Assembly (NCBI GenBank): GCA_004561545.1
Contig: SFVK01000013.1
Span: 1 to 56,810, forward strand
DNA from: a bacterium
GTDB lineage: Bacteria > Bacillota > Clostridia > Oscillospirales > Ruminococcaceae
Reading direction: 5' to 3'
DNA: 56,810 bases
Part shown: piece after piece, positions 26,139 through 33,780 of the stretch
Position numbering within the stretch: the first letter of the stretch is position 1
Layout of the letters: each line of letters begins with the position of its first letter
The notes under the pieces: generated by a model
What the model saw: only the letters and a program-made list of their open reading frames with translations
The model's database searches: none
Told to the model about the DNA's origin: nothing
Program-made: the position numbers and the translations under genes

Positions 26139-26660
26139 TTATTCGTCAAGAAAAATTCTTCGCATCCCCCGGTTGGACTCAATGAGCTTGACCAGCGCCA
26201 CGCCCAGGACGGTGCAGCTGATCAGCTCACCCAACCCCACGGTCAGCGCGTTGAACACAGCCATGGCGGCGGTGGGGGCAGAATCCGAGAAAAAGACCGT
26301 GATCTCAAACGCGCCCACGATCAGGGCGTTGGCAATCACCGGCGGGATGGAGGCCGGAATGGCCAGCCCCTTCCAGCGAACGCTGCGCAGGGCGTAGGTA
26401 CACAGGCAGGCCACCAGCGTGGCGGCGGTGCCAAACACCACATCCACCACGGTGGAGCCCAGGGCGTTGGCCAGCAGGCAGCCCAGCGTCACACCCACAA
26501 TGTACTCGGCGCCAAAGACGGGCAGCAGGCAGAGCGCTTCGGCCACACGGACCTGGACCGCGCCGTAGGAGAAGGGCTGCAACACCAGACAGACCACCGT
26601 GTACACCGCCGCGATCATGGCGCAGCGGACAAGTGTTCGGACAGAAAACTTCTTGTTCAT
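26139..26660 (-). CDS. queT: QueT-family queuosine-precursor transporter
   Basis: A 173-residue membrane protein with about five hydrophobic segments, the S component of an ECF-type importer for queuosine precursors (preQ1 or preQ0). It starts MNKKFSVRTLVRCAMIAAVY and has the family stretch FSYGAVQVRVAEALCLLPVF near 31-50. The leader upstream looks like a preQ1-III riboswitch, which supports the substrate. Ribosome binding site GGAG at 26670-26667, inside that leader. Confidence 0.88.
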   Translation of the reverse strand: MNKKFSVRTLVRCAMIAAVYTVVCLVLQPFSYGAVQVRVAEALCLLPVFGAEYIVGVTLGCLLANALGSTVVDVVFGTAATLVACLCTYALRSVRWKGLAIPASIPPVIANALIVGAFEITVFFSDSAPTAAMAVFNALTVGLGELISCTVLGVALVKLIESNRGMRRIFLDE

Positions 26661-26666
26661 TATATT

Positions 26667-26775
26667 ACTCCGGCGGATAGATTTTGACCACGCCCAAGAC
26701 CGCCAGCCTCAAGCGGGTTTTGCGCCGCGCCGGGAACGGGCCGGGCGCGGCGGAGCCTAAAATCCTAAGTTGCTC
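26667..26775 (-). promoter_or_regulatory. preQ1-III-like riboswitch in the queT leader
   Basis: Read on the minus strand, the leader starts with CTTAGGATTTTAGGCTCC, continues with a GCCGCGCC/GGCGCGGC stem and a GCTGGCGGTC stretch, and ends TCAAAATCTATCCGCCGGAG. From memory these blocks match the preQ1-III class first seen in Faecalibacterium-like genomes upstream of queT. The CTCC near the front can pair with the GGAG ribosome binding site, which fits preQ1-dependent translational shut-off. The assignment rests on remembered sequence and gene context, not on an alignment. Confidence 0.8.
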
Positions 26776-26786
26776 AACAAATGGTT

Positions 26787-26815
26787 ATTATAGCAAAGCT
26801 GCGGACAACATGCAA
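26787..26815 (-). promoter_or_regulatory. queT promoter, overlapping a terminator hairpin
   Basis: On the minus strand, TTGCAT (26815-26810), a 17-nt spacer and TATAAT (26792-26787), with TGC before the -10. The -35 lies in the loop of the hairpin that follows the MATE gene. Confidence 0.82.
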
Positions 26816-26828
26816 GCTGTCCGCAGCG
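26799..26828 (-). terminator. Hairpin after the MATE gene
   Basis: A 10-bp stem, GCTGCGGACA with TGTCCGCAGC, and a 10-nt loop, followed on the minus strand by TTTGCTATAAT. It lies about 15 nt after the MATE stop codon. The T-tail is short. Confidence 0.7.
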
Positions 26829-26842
26829 GTTTCCAGGGGTTT

Positions 26843-28255
26843 TTATCCCGCGCTGTTCACAATGTTGTTGACCCAGACGCCCTTTTTGACCAGGACAAAG
26901 CCGATGATGCACTTGATCAGGTCCGCGCCGTTGACCAGCAGATAGACAGCCACGATGGGCAGACCGGTATAGCGGCAGAGCACAAAGGCAATGGGCACAT
27001 TGACCGCCCAGGTATAGCAGCTGTCAAACAGGAAGGTGATCATTGTTTTTCCGCCGGAGCGCAGCGTGAAGTAGGCGGCGTTGGCAAAAGCGAACAGCGG
27101 CATACACAGCGCCGAGACCCGGATCAGCTCGGATGCCAGCACCCGGATCTCCGGCTCGGTGTTGTAAATGTGGGGGATAAAGGGGCTGCACAGCGCCAGC
27201 GCCCCGCCCATCACCAGGCAGCTGGCCACGCTCAGCGAAATCATGCGCCAGGCGGTGCGCCGGGCCCCCGTCATTTGGCTGGCCCCCAGCTCCTGCCCCA
27301 CCAGAATCGCGGTGGCGTTGCCCAGGGACAGGAACACCTCGTTGAAAATCTGGGTGATGGTGCCGGTGATGTTCATGGCCGCGATGACCTGAATGCCCCG
27401 CACCGAGTAGCATTGCAGCAGCAATGCCTGGCTGATGCTCCACAGGCATTCGTTGAACAGCAACGGCGCACCCTTGCCAATGACGCTGCGCACCAGCTTG
27501 CCGTCGATGGCAAAGCCGTGGTACAGCCCCTCCATGAAAGGATAGCGCTCGGCGCTGCGGTGAGCGCCCGTCACCACGATCAGAAATTCCACAAAGCGGG
27601 AGAGCGAGGTGGCAATGCCGGCGCCCACCACGCCCAGCGCCGGGAAGCCCAGCAGGCCGAAAATGAGCAGACAGTTCAGGACAAAGTTGACGCCCATGGC
27701 GATCATGCTGGCCTTCATGGGCAGCGCGGTCTGGCCGGATTCCCGCAGGGTGCCGGCATAGGCCTGGGTGAAGGCAAAGGGGATCAGGCCGATGAGCATG
27801 ACCCGCAGGTAGCTCAGCGCATAGTCCATCGTGGCGGCGGCATCGGCAGGGGAGGTGCCGTCGGCGATGTACAGCCCGATCAGGCTGCGCCCTGCGGTGA
27901 GCAGCACCCCGAAGGCGATGACCAGCAGCCCGGCGGCCGTGACCAGCTTGATGCGCAGCGTCTGGCGCACGCCCTCCATGTTGCCCTGGCCGTAGAACTG
28001 GGCGCCGAAGATGCCGGCCCCGGCCAGCGCGCCCCAGACGCAGAGGTTGAACACAAACATGAACTGGTTGACGATGGCGACGGCGCTCATGGGCAGGGTG
28101 CCGACCTGGCCCACCATCACATTGTCCAGCAGGCTGACCACATTGGACAGGGTGTTCTGCACAATGATGGGCAGAACCACCACGGCCACGTGCCGGTAAA
28201 AGTTCCGGTCGCCGATCAGACATTCCCGCAGGGAGAGGGATTGGGGATTTTTCAT
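26843..28255 (-). CDS. MATE-family multidrug/metabolite exporter
   Basis: A 470-residue protein with twelve predicted membrane segments in two MATE halves. Family stretches include VVLPIIVQNTLSNVVSLLDN near residue 25, VNFVLNCLLIFG in the middle and GNATAILVGQELGA in the second half. These exporters use Na+ or H+ gradients; the substrate is unknown. The start (MKNPQSLSLRECLIGDRNFY) at 28255 is preceded by GAAAGG; an open frame further upstream covers the structured leader and is not MATE-like. Confidence 0.9.
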   Translation of the reverse strand: MKNPQSLSLRECLIGDRNFYRHVAVVVLPIIVQNTLSNVVSLLDNVMVGQVGTLPMSAVAIVNQFMFVFNLCVWGALAGAGIFGAQFYGQGNMEGVRQTLRIKLVTAAGLLVIAFGVLLTAGRSLIGLYIADGTSPADAAATMDYALSYLRVMLIGLIPFAFTQAYAGTLRESGQTALPMKASMIAMGVNFVLNCLLIFGLLGFPALGVVGAGIATSLSRFVEFLIVVTGAHRSAERYPFMEGLYHGFAIDGKLVRSVIGKGAPLLFNECLWSISQALLLQCYSVRGIQVIAAMNITGTITQIFNEVFLSLGNATAILVGQELGASQMTGARRTAWRMISLSVASCLVMGGALALCSPFIPHIYNTEPEIRVLASELIRVSALCMPLFAFANAAYFTLRSGGKTMITFLFDSCYTWAVNVPIAFVLCRYTGLPIVAVYLLVNGADLIKCIIGFVLVKKGVWVNNIVNSAG

Positions 28256-28289
28256 GATAAAGCCTTTCTTTTCCTTTTCTACATCATGG

Positions 28290-28357
28290 GGAATCCAGGG
28301 ACCCATCCGGTGCGCAGAGCTTTGGTCGGGGCGTGCCGGATGGGGGTTCGGGATTCC
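28290..28357 (-). promoter_or_regulatory. Structured leader of the MATE gene
   Basis: Two nested stems on the minus strand. The outer one pairs GGAATCC with GGATTCC (28351-28357 with 28290-28296). The inner one pairs CCCATCCGG with CCGGATGGG (28336-28344 with 28302-28310) around a 25-nt loop. An asymmetric internal loop separates the stems. It lies between the degV terminator and the MATE start, about 35 nt upstream. I do not recognise it as a known riboswitch. Confidence 0.55.
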
Positions 28358-28370
28358 TTTGTTTTCCAAC

Positions 28371-28402
28371 AAAAAAGGCTGCCGTATCATCACGACAGCC
28401 TG
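28371..28402 (-). terminator. Terminator of the pdxY-trmL-degV unit
   Basis: On the minus strand the stem AGGCTG-CGT pairs with ACG-CAGCCT (single mismatches between), followed by TTTTTT. It lies about 35 nt after the degV stop. Confidence 0.88.
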
Positions 28403-28438
28403 ATTTCTGCCTCAGGGACCCAAAGCAGTGGGACGCGC

Positions 28439-29356
28439 TCAGGGAAGCGGCACCGCGTAATCCGCCAGACGGCGGGGCTTGCCTTCAAATATGATGGCTA
28501 TGCCGTCCGGCCCGGTGTTGGCGCTGACCACACCGCCCAGGGCAAACACGCCCATGGGCGCGTGGCCAAAGCTCTTTTTGCAGAGCTTGACCAGTTCATC
28601 CCGCTTTTCGGTGGAGGAGGTGTAAGCGATCATGTAGGGCGTTTCCTTCACGTTGTCCACGCGGGAGGAAACCCACTTGACCATGGCCGGCGGCACATTG
28701 GAGTCGCCCCGCACCTTGCTCTCCACCTTGCTGATTCCGTCGTTCAGGCTGATGATGGGCCGGATGCCCATCAGGTCCCCCACCACCGCAGCGGCGGCGG
28801 AAATACGGCCGGATTTTTTCATCTGTTTCAGGCTGTAGGCAGACAGGCAGACCTCCACCCGGGTCAGTTTGTCCTGCATTTCTCTCAGACAGGACTCCAG
28901 CGGCGCGCCCTCCTGCACCTTGCGGGCGCACTCGCAGAGGTACCAGCCAAAGGACATAGAATAGGTGTGGCTGTCTATCAGGTGAATTTTCATCGTGTGG
29001 CCGGGGCATTCCTCCCTCAGCATCTCGATGGCCTTGCAGGCGTTGTTGTAGGTACTGGAACCGCCGGAGTTGATGGTCACATGGACCAGATCGGTCACGC
29101 CGGCCTCCACGTATTCCTGATAGATTTCAGCCCATTGAATCTGCGTGATGGCCGCGGTGGTGGGCACACCCTTGGCGGCGCGCATCATCTCATAGAACTC
29201 CTCGTTGGTCATGTCCCGGCGTTCCAGATACTCTTTGCCCTCCAGGTTGATGGGAAATCCTACCACCTGAATGCCGTATTTTTCCGCCAGATCCACAGGG
29301 ATATCCGAGCTGGAATCGGTCAAAAAAGCAATTTTCATTCCGTTTGCTTCGTACAT
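28439..29356 (-). CDS. DegV family fatty acid-binding protein
   Basis: A two-domain protein of the DegV/FakB family, which carries a single fatty acid for phosphorylation by FakA or for lipid trafficking. TDSSSDIP near the start and VTINSGGSSTYNNA near 95 are lipid-head contacts. Length is about 305 residues. The start is uncertain: ATG 29356 has GTGAGG at good spacing; ATG 29338 (MKIAFLTD) is the more usual family start, and ATG 29377 is also open. No fakA gene is nearby. Confidence 0.87.
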   Translation of the reverse strand: MYEANGMKIAFLTDSSSDIPVDLAEKYGIQVVGFPINLEGKEYLERRDMTNEEFYEMMRAAKGVPTTAAITQIQWAEIYQEYVEAGVTDLVHVTINSGGSSTYNNACKAIEMLREECPGHTMKIHLIDSHTYSMSFGWYLCECARKVQEGAPLESCLREMQDKLTRVEVCLSAYSLKQMKKSGRISAAAAVVGDLMGIRPIISLNDGISKVESKVRGDSNVPPAMVKWVSSRVDNVKETPYMIAYTSSTEKRDELVKLCKKSFGHAPMGVFALGGVVSANTGPDGIAIIFEGKPRRLADYAVPLP

Positions 29357-29367
29357 CTTCAGCATCC

Positions 29368-29865
29368 TCACTTCCATTCATATTTGGTCAGCTGGCCGCA
29401 GGTTTCAAGCCCCTCGAAATCCCACTGGCGCAGCACTTCATAGACCCCTACGGCCACTGCGTTGGACAGGTTGAGACACCGTTCGCCCCGGCGCATGGGC
29501 ATCCGAACACAGGTGTTCGGATTGGCAGCCAGAAGCTCCTCCGGCAGCCCCGCGTCCTCCCGGCCAAAGACCAAGAACGCGCCGTCGGGATAGCGCACAT
29601 CGGTGTGGCGGCGGGGTCCTTTTGAGGTGAAATAGTAACAGGGACCGTGATTGGCCGCAAAAAAGGCATCACGGCTTTGATAATATGTTATATCAAGCTG
29701 GTCCCAATAGTCAAGCCCGGCACGTTTTAATTTTTTGTCGTCGATGGTAAACCCCATGGGTCCCACCAGATGCAGCCTGGCCCCGGTCACGGCGCAGGTG
29801 CGGGCTACGTTGCCGGTGTTCTGGGGGATCTGGGGCTCCATAAGAACAATATTCACAGTTGGCAA
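29368..29865 (-). CDS. trmL: tRNA (cytidine/uridine 34 2'-O) methyltransferase
   Basis: A 165-residue SPOUT methyltransferase that modifies the wobble base of leucine tRNAs. It shows the knotted-fold motifs NIVLMEPQIPQNTGNVARTC at the start, LVFGREDAGLPEEL near 95-108, and RCLNLSNAVAVGVYE near 130, all typical of TrmL. It uses a TTG start at 29865 behind GAGGAAGTG. It lies between pdxY and degV. Confidence 0.92.
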   Translation of the reverse strand: MPTVNIVLMEPQIPQNTGNVARTCAVTGARLHLVGPMGFTIDDKKLKRAGLDYWDQLDITYYQSRDAFFAANHGPCYYFTSKGPRRHTDVRYPDGAFLVFGREDAGLPEELLAANPNTCVRMPMRRGERCLNLSNAVAVGVYEVLRQWDFEGLETCGQLTKYEWK

Positions 29866-29888
29866 AATTTACACTTCCTCTTCTCTGT

Positions 29889-30731
29889 TCAGCCGGCGGC
29901 GCCGGGGACGGTCAGCCGGGGCAGAACGCGTTCCAGCCAGACGCCCAGACGTTCGTCCGCCTCGTCAGGGGTGGCTTTCAGGCAGTCCCCCACAAAGACG
30001 GCGGCCGCCTGGGCCGCCGCCTGCAGAACGTTGCCCTGCAAAAGCCGCCCCACCAGCACCGCGCCAAAAATATCCCCTGTGCCGTGGAAGCTCTTGGCGA
30101 TCAGCGGGGTGCGCACCGTGCTTTCCTCCCCGGCACGGCTGACGCTCACGCAGGCGATCCCCCGCCCGGCGGGCACGCCGGTGATGAGCACCCGGGGGCA
30201 CACCCGGGCCAGCCGCCTGGCCTGGGCCGCCGCAGACTCCACAGTGACTTCCCCCGCCACGCCGGGCAGCGGGTCGCCCAGCAGAAGCGCGGTCTCGGTG
30301 GGGTTGGGCAGAATCAGGCCGGCTTTGGCGCATAGGGTGTAGAGGGCGGGGACCATCTCGGCGGAAAGGCCCCGGTACATCCGGCCGCCGTCGCCCATCA
30401 CAGGGTCCACCACAGCCAGGGCGTCCGGCCACAGGTCGATGGCCTGCTCCACCAGCCGGGCCTGCCCCGGATCGGCCAGATACCCCGAGTAGATGCAGTC
30501 AAACCGCAGGCCCAGACGCTTGTAATGCTCCAGCGCCGCCGGCCCGTAGGCGGGGTTGGCCAGCCTGGCGGGGGTCCCCAGCCCGCCGGTGTGTGTGGAG
30601 AGCACCGCCGTGGGAACTGTCACGGCCTGAATCCCCATGGCGGAGAGCACCGGTACAATCACCGAAAGCCCCGCCCGCCCAAACCCGGGCAGATCATGGA
30701 TGCACAAAACTGTTTTGGGTGCATTGGACAT
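29889..30731 (-). CDS. pdxY: Pyridoxal/pyridoxamine kinase
   Basis: Phosphorylates B6 vitamers for salvage. The ribokinase-like fold shows CIHDLPGFGRAGLSVIVPVL near the start, VVDPVMGDGGRMYRG near 108-122, LPNPTETALLLGDPL near 145, and the catalytic FHGTGDIFGAVLVG near 218-231. Start at 30731 (MSNAPKTVLCIHDL) or 30746 (MSVIHMSN). About 280 residues. First gene of the minus-strand unit with trmL and degV; a 7-bp hairpin (30768-30787) sits in its leader. Confidence 0.9.
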   Translation of the reverse strand: MSNAPKTVLCIHDLPGFGRAGLSVIVPVLSAMGIQAVTVPTAVLSTHTGGLGTPARLANPAYGPAALEHYKRLGLRFDCIYSGYLADPGQARLVEQAIDLWPDALAVVDPVMGDGGRMYRGLSAEMVPALYTLCAKAGLILPNPTETALLLGDPLPGVAGEVTVESAAAQARRLARVCPRVLITGVPAGRGIACVSVSRAGEESTVRTPLIAKSFHGTGDIFGAVLVGRLLQGNVLQAAAQAAAVFVGDCLKATPDEADERLGVWLERVLPRLTVPGAAG

Positions 30732-30767
30732 ATGTATTACACTCATTTCTCTTCAAAGAATCAAGGC

Positions 30768-30825
30768 CCTTCGGCAGATTCCGAAGGTCTGTACCGATTT
30801 TACCACAAAGCCCGCCACAAAAAAA
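30768..30825 (-). promoter_or_regulatory. Probable pdxY promoter and leader hairpin
   Basis: On the minus strand an extended -10 TGGTAAAAT (TAAAAT at 30802-30797) follows a T-run that could act as a -35 (30825-30820). Downstream, CCTTCGG pairs with CCGAAGG around a 6-nt loop (30787-30768). Confidence 0.45.
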
Positions 30826-30910
30826 GACGCATAAAGGCGAAACTGTTTGGAAATACTGAATGTGAACCGGAAAAAAGCAAAACCGGCTGTGAAAGGAGCT
30901 GTTCTCAAAG

Positions 30911-31090
30911 ATGGATCACATGGTTTCCACCCTTGCCTGTGCCGCCGTGGGCATGGCGCTGGGCGGCGCGGCCGTATACGTCGCCACCCAGGATCACCGC
31001 CAGATCCGCCGCACGGTCCGCAAAGCCGCCCGGGGGGCCGAAAAAGCCCTCATTGACCTGGACCGCATGGTGGAGCAGTACACCAGGTGA
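30911..31090 (+). CDS. Small single-span membrane protein, unknown function
   Basis: A 59-residue protein, MDHMVSTLACAAVGMALGG at the start, with one short hydrophobic segment rich in Gly and Ala (about 6-25) and a charged helix after it that ends DLDRMVEQYTR. An AAAGGAG lies 12 nt upstream, a long spacing. ATG 30920 is possible. It is divergent from pdxY and followed by a terminator. I do not recognise a family; the layout resembles small YtxH-like envelope proteins. Confidence 0.6.
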   Translation: MDHMVSTLACAAVGMALGGAAVYVATQDHRQIRRTVRKAARGAEKALIDLDRMVEQYTR

Positions 31091-31094
31091 CACA

Positions 31095-31133
31095 AAAACG
31101 GCGCGGCCGCAAAAGGATGCGGCTGCGCCGTTT
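31095..31133. terminator. Bidirectional terminator between the small membrane protein and serA
   Basis: AAAACGGCGC and GGCCGC pair with GCGGCT and GCGCCGTTT. A-run on the left and T-run on the right suit both convergent genes. Confidence 0.85.
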
Positions 31134-31144
31134 GCAGTTGGAGA

Positions 31145-32305
31145 TTACAGGATGCGGACCCGGATGGCAGCGCTGATGGCGCCCAGCTTTTCGGCCAGGT
31201 CGGGCGTCACGTTGCCCGTCACATCCAGCATGGTGTAGGCCACATCCTTGCGGCCCTTGTTGACCATGTTCTCAATGTTCAGGTTGGCGGCGGTCAGAAT
31301 GCCGGTGATGGCCGAGATGGCGCCCGGCTCGTTTCGGTGGATCAGGCAGATCCGCTTGCCGCCCACCCGGGGCTGGCTCACGTCGGGCAGATTGACGCTG
31401 TGGGTGATGTTCCCGTTTTTCAGGTAGTCGCTCAGCTCGTTGGCAGCCATGACGGCGCAGTTGGTCTCGCTCTCGGGTGTGGAGGCGCCCAGATGCGGGG
31501 TGCAGTACACCCCCTTGACGCCCAGCAGCTCCTCGGCCGGGAAATCGCAGAAATACTGGGCAACCTTGCCGGTTCCCAGGGCATCCAGCAGGGCGGCGTT
31601 GTCCACCAGCTCGCCCCGGGCAAAGTTCAGAACCCGCACGCCGTCCTTGCACATGGCCAGCGTCTGGGCGTTGATGGTGTTGCGGGTGCTGGGCAGGTAG
31701 GGAACGTGGATGGTCAGATAGTCGCACCGGGGCAGCATATCGCCCAGGGTGACGCAGTGCTGCACGCTGCGGGACAGGCTCCACGCCGCGTCAATGGAGA
31801 TGTAGGGGTCATAGCCCAGAACCTCCATCCCCAGCGAAACCGCCGCGTTGGCCACGCGGGCGCCGATGGCGCCCAGCCCGATGACGCCCAGCGTCTTGCC
31901 GCGCAGTTCGGGGCCGACAAACTGTTTTTTGCCCTTTTCCACGTCTTTGGCCAGTGTGGCGCTGCCCTTCAGGCTCTGGGCCCACTGCACGGCGTCGGGA
32001 ATGTTGCGGCTGCCCGCCACCAGTGCGCCCACCACCAGCTCGGCCACCGCGTTGGCGTTGGCGCCGGGGGTGTTGAACACCACAATGCCCTGCTCGGTGC
32101 AGGCATCAATGGGAATGTTGTTGGTGCCGGCGCCGGCGCGGGCGATGGCCAGCAGGCTTTTGGGCAGCGGCATATCGTGCATGTCGGCGCTGCGCACCAG
32201 AATGCCCTGGACGTCGGCGGCCTCGTTGTCAATCTCAAACTGGCTGGCCGGCAGCTTGGCCAGGCCAACGGGGGAAATGGCGTTGAGTGTCTTGATGATA
32301 TACAT
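31145..32305 (-). CDS. serA: D-3-phosphoglycerate dehydrogenase
   Basis: First step of serine synthesis: 3-phosphoglycerate to 3-phosphohydroxypyruvate with NAD. The Rossmann loop is GVIGLGAIGARVANA near residues 139-153. The active-site arginine and histidine are in NFARGELVD and TPHLGAST. A C-terminal ACT domain (about 315-386, RICLIHRNEPGAISAITGIL) suggests serine feedback. 386 residues. Follows serC by 27 nt with a GGAGAA ribosome binding site. Confidence 0.95.
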   Translation of the reverse strand: MYIIKTLNAISPVGLAKLPASQFEIDNEAADVQGILVRSADMHDMPLPKSLLAIARAGAGTNNIPIDACTEQGIVVFNTPGANANAVAELVVGALVAGSRNIPDAVQWAQSLKGSATLAKDVEKGKKQFVGPELRGKTLGVIGLGAIGARVANAAVSLGMEVLGYDPYISIDAAWSLSRSVQHCVTLGDMLPRCDYLTIHVPYLPSTRNTINAQTLAMCKDGVRVLNFARGELVDNAALLDALGTGKVAQYFCDFPAEELLGVKGVYCTPHLGASTPESETNCAVMAANELSDYLKNGNITHSVNLPDVSQPRVGGKRICLIHRNEPGAISAITGILTAANLNIENMVNKGRKDVAYTMLDVTGNVTPDLAEKLGAISAAIRVRIL

Positions 32306-32332
32306 GATGGTTTCTCCTGACTGTACCGCGTG

Positions 32333-33430
32333 TCACGCGTTCTCTTTGCGGAATTTCTCCATAAAGGCGATCAGATCGTCGATGCCCTGGGCCGGCATGG
32401 CGTTATAAATGGAAGCGCGCATACCGCCCACCAGACGGTGGCCCTTGAGGTTGACAAAGCCTGCCTCGGTGGCCGCGGCGCAGAACGCCTTGTCGGTCTC
32501 GGGCGTGGGGCTGGTAAAGGTCACGTTCATCATGCTGCGGTATTCATGCTCCACGGGGTTTTTATAGAACGTCTGGCTGTCCAGATAATCATAGAGCTTT
32601 CCGGCCTTGGCACGGTTGATTTTTGCCATCTCTTCCAGGCCGCCGATCTCGTGCTGCAAATACTCCATGACCAGCCCGGTCATATAGATGCACCAGCAGG
32701 GCGGCGTGTTGTACATACTGTCCTTGTCCAGCAAAGTGGTGTAGTTCATCATGGTGGGGATTTTGTCAGCCGGAATGCCCCTGGCGCTCCGGCCCAGCAG
32801 ATCCTCCCGGATGATGGCGATGGCCATGCCCGCAGGCGCCACGTTCTTCTGCACGCCGAAATAGATGCAGCCGTATTGGGAGACATCGGTGGGCTCGCTG
32901 AAGATCATGGAGCTCATGTCCGCCACCAGAGGAATGCCCTCCACCTGGGGAAGTTCCCGGTAGGTGGTGCCAAAAATGGTATTGTTCTGGCAGATATGGA
33001 TGTAGCTGGCGTTGGGGTCATAGTCGATGGCCTTCACATCAGGGATATAGGTAAAGTTGCGATCCTTGCTGGACGCTGCAATGCGGGCGGTGCCAAACTT
33101 GGCACCCTCCTCGGCCGCCTTTTTGCTGAAATTGCCGGTGACCAGATAATCCGCCGTGCCGGTGGTCATGAAGTTCAGCGGAACCATGGCGAACTGCTGG
33201 GTTGCGCCGCCCTGGAAAAAGCCGATCTTGTAATTGTCCGGCACGCCCAGGACCTTGCGGATGCCCGCCTCGGTGTTCTGAATGATCTCGTCAAACCACT
33301 TGCTGCGGTGGCTCATCTCCATCACGCTCATGCCGGAGCCGTGATAATCCAGCAGCTCGGCCTGGGCTTTCTGCAAGACGGGGACCGGCAGCATGGAAGG
33401 GCCGGCGCTGAAATTATACACACGATTCAT
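32333..33430 (-). CDS. serC: Phosphoserine aminotransferase
   Basis: Second step of serine synthesis, PLP-dependent. The start MNRVYNFSAGPSMLPVPVL at 33430 is the family N-terminus, set by AGGAGGTCC; codons further upstream are not conserved. The PLP lysine is in YFGVQKNVAPAGMAIAIIRE near residue 195. The end ...HRLVGGMRASIYNAMPAQGI is typical. 365 residues. Cotranscribed with serA. Confidence 0.96.
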   Translation of the reverse strand: MNRVYNFSAGPSMLPVPVLQKAQAELLDYHGSGMSVMEMSHRSKWFDEIIQNTEAGIRKVLGVPDNYKIGFFQGGATQQFAMVPLNFMTTGTADYLVTGNFSKKAAEEGAKFGTARIAASSKDRNFTYIPDVKAIDYDPNASYIHICQNNTIFGTTYRELPQVEGIPLVADMSSMIFSEPTDVSQYGCIYFGVQKNVAPAGMAIAIIREDLLGRSARGIPADKIPTMMNYTTLLDKDSMYNTPPCWCIYMTGLVMEYLQHEIGGLEEMAKINRAKAGKLYDYLDSQTFYKNPVEHEYRSMMNVTFTSPTPETDKAFCAAATEAGFVNLKGHRLVGGMRASIYNAMPAQGIDDLIAFMEKFRKENA

Positions 33431-33518
33431 AAGGAAGGACCTCCTGTTTCCTGTTTCTTGCACCAGATGCGCCCCCGGCGGGGCGGAGCAAACGATCGGT
33501 GCCGTTCGCGATGACTGT

Positions 33519-33548
33519 ATTATACGCACACAGCCTGTGCGGCGGCAA
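33519..33548 (-). promoter_or_regulatory. serC-serA promoter with a palindrome in the spacer
   Basis: On the minus strand, TTGCCG (33548-33543), an 18-nt spacer and TATAAT (33524-33519). The spacer holds the inverted repeat CGCACA-5-TGTGCG (33525-33541), a possible operator. Confidence 0.7.
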
Positions 33549-33643
33549 GCAAAACAGCCCCGTCAAAATGTCAAAAAATGTCCTGACGCCGGGCGGATGA
33601 TTGCCCAAAAGAACCAAGTGTCTGTGAATGGCACACAGTTTGC

Positions 33644-33657
33644 TTTACAAATGTAAA
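33644..33657. promoter_or_regulatory. BlaI-type operator 1
   Basis: TTTACAAATGTAAA, a perfect dyad with the TACAnnTGTA core known for BlaI/MecI/CopY repressors. It lies 84 nt (eight helical turns) upstream of operator 2. Confidence 0.7.
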
Positions 33658-33713
33658 AATAGCACTCGTAATCTGCACAAAAAAGCCATGAAAAATTCGT
33701 GCAGTTTTCCATC

Positions 33714-33743
33714 TTGCCAAAAGAACTGCCACAAATGTAAAAT
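33714..33743 (+). promoter_or_regulatory. Promoter of the blaI-like gene
   Basis: TTGCCA (33714-33719), an 18-nt spacer and TAAAAT (33738-33743). Operator 2 covers the end of the spacer and the first bases of the -10. Confidence 0.75.
33729..33740. promoter_or_regulatory. BlaI-type operator 2
   Basis: CCACAAATGTAA, carrying the same ACAAATGT core (33731-33738), overlapping the promoter -10 so that a bound repressor would block RNA polymerase. Confidence 0.65.
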
Positions 33744-33759
33744 AAAATAAAAAGATTAA

Positions 33760-33771
33760 CCACAAATGTGG
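33760..33771. promoter_or_regulatory. BlaI-type operator 3
   Basis: CCACAAATGTGG, a dyad with the ACAAATGT core (33762-33769), 31 nt after operator 2 and touching the GGGAGG ribosome binding site of the repressor gene. Confidence 0.68.
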
Positions 33772-33780
33772 GAGGAAACC

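Noticed and set aside
26684..29443. A 919-codon plus-strand open frame opposite the MATE and degV genes
   Set aside because: It crosses a riboswitch-like leader, terminators and two real genes on the other strand.
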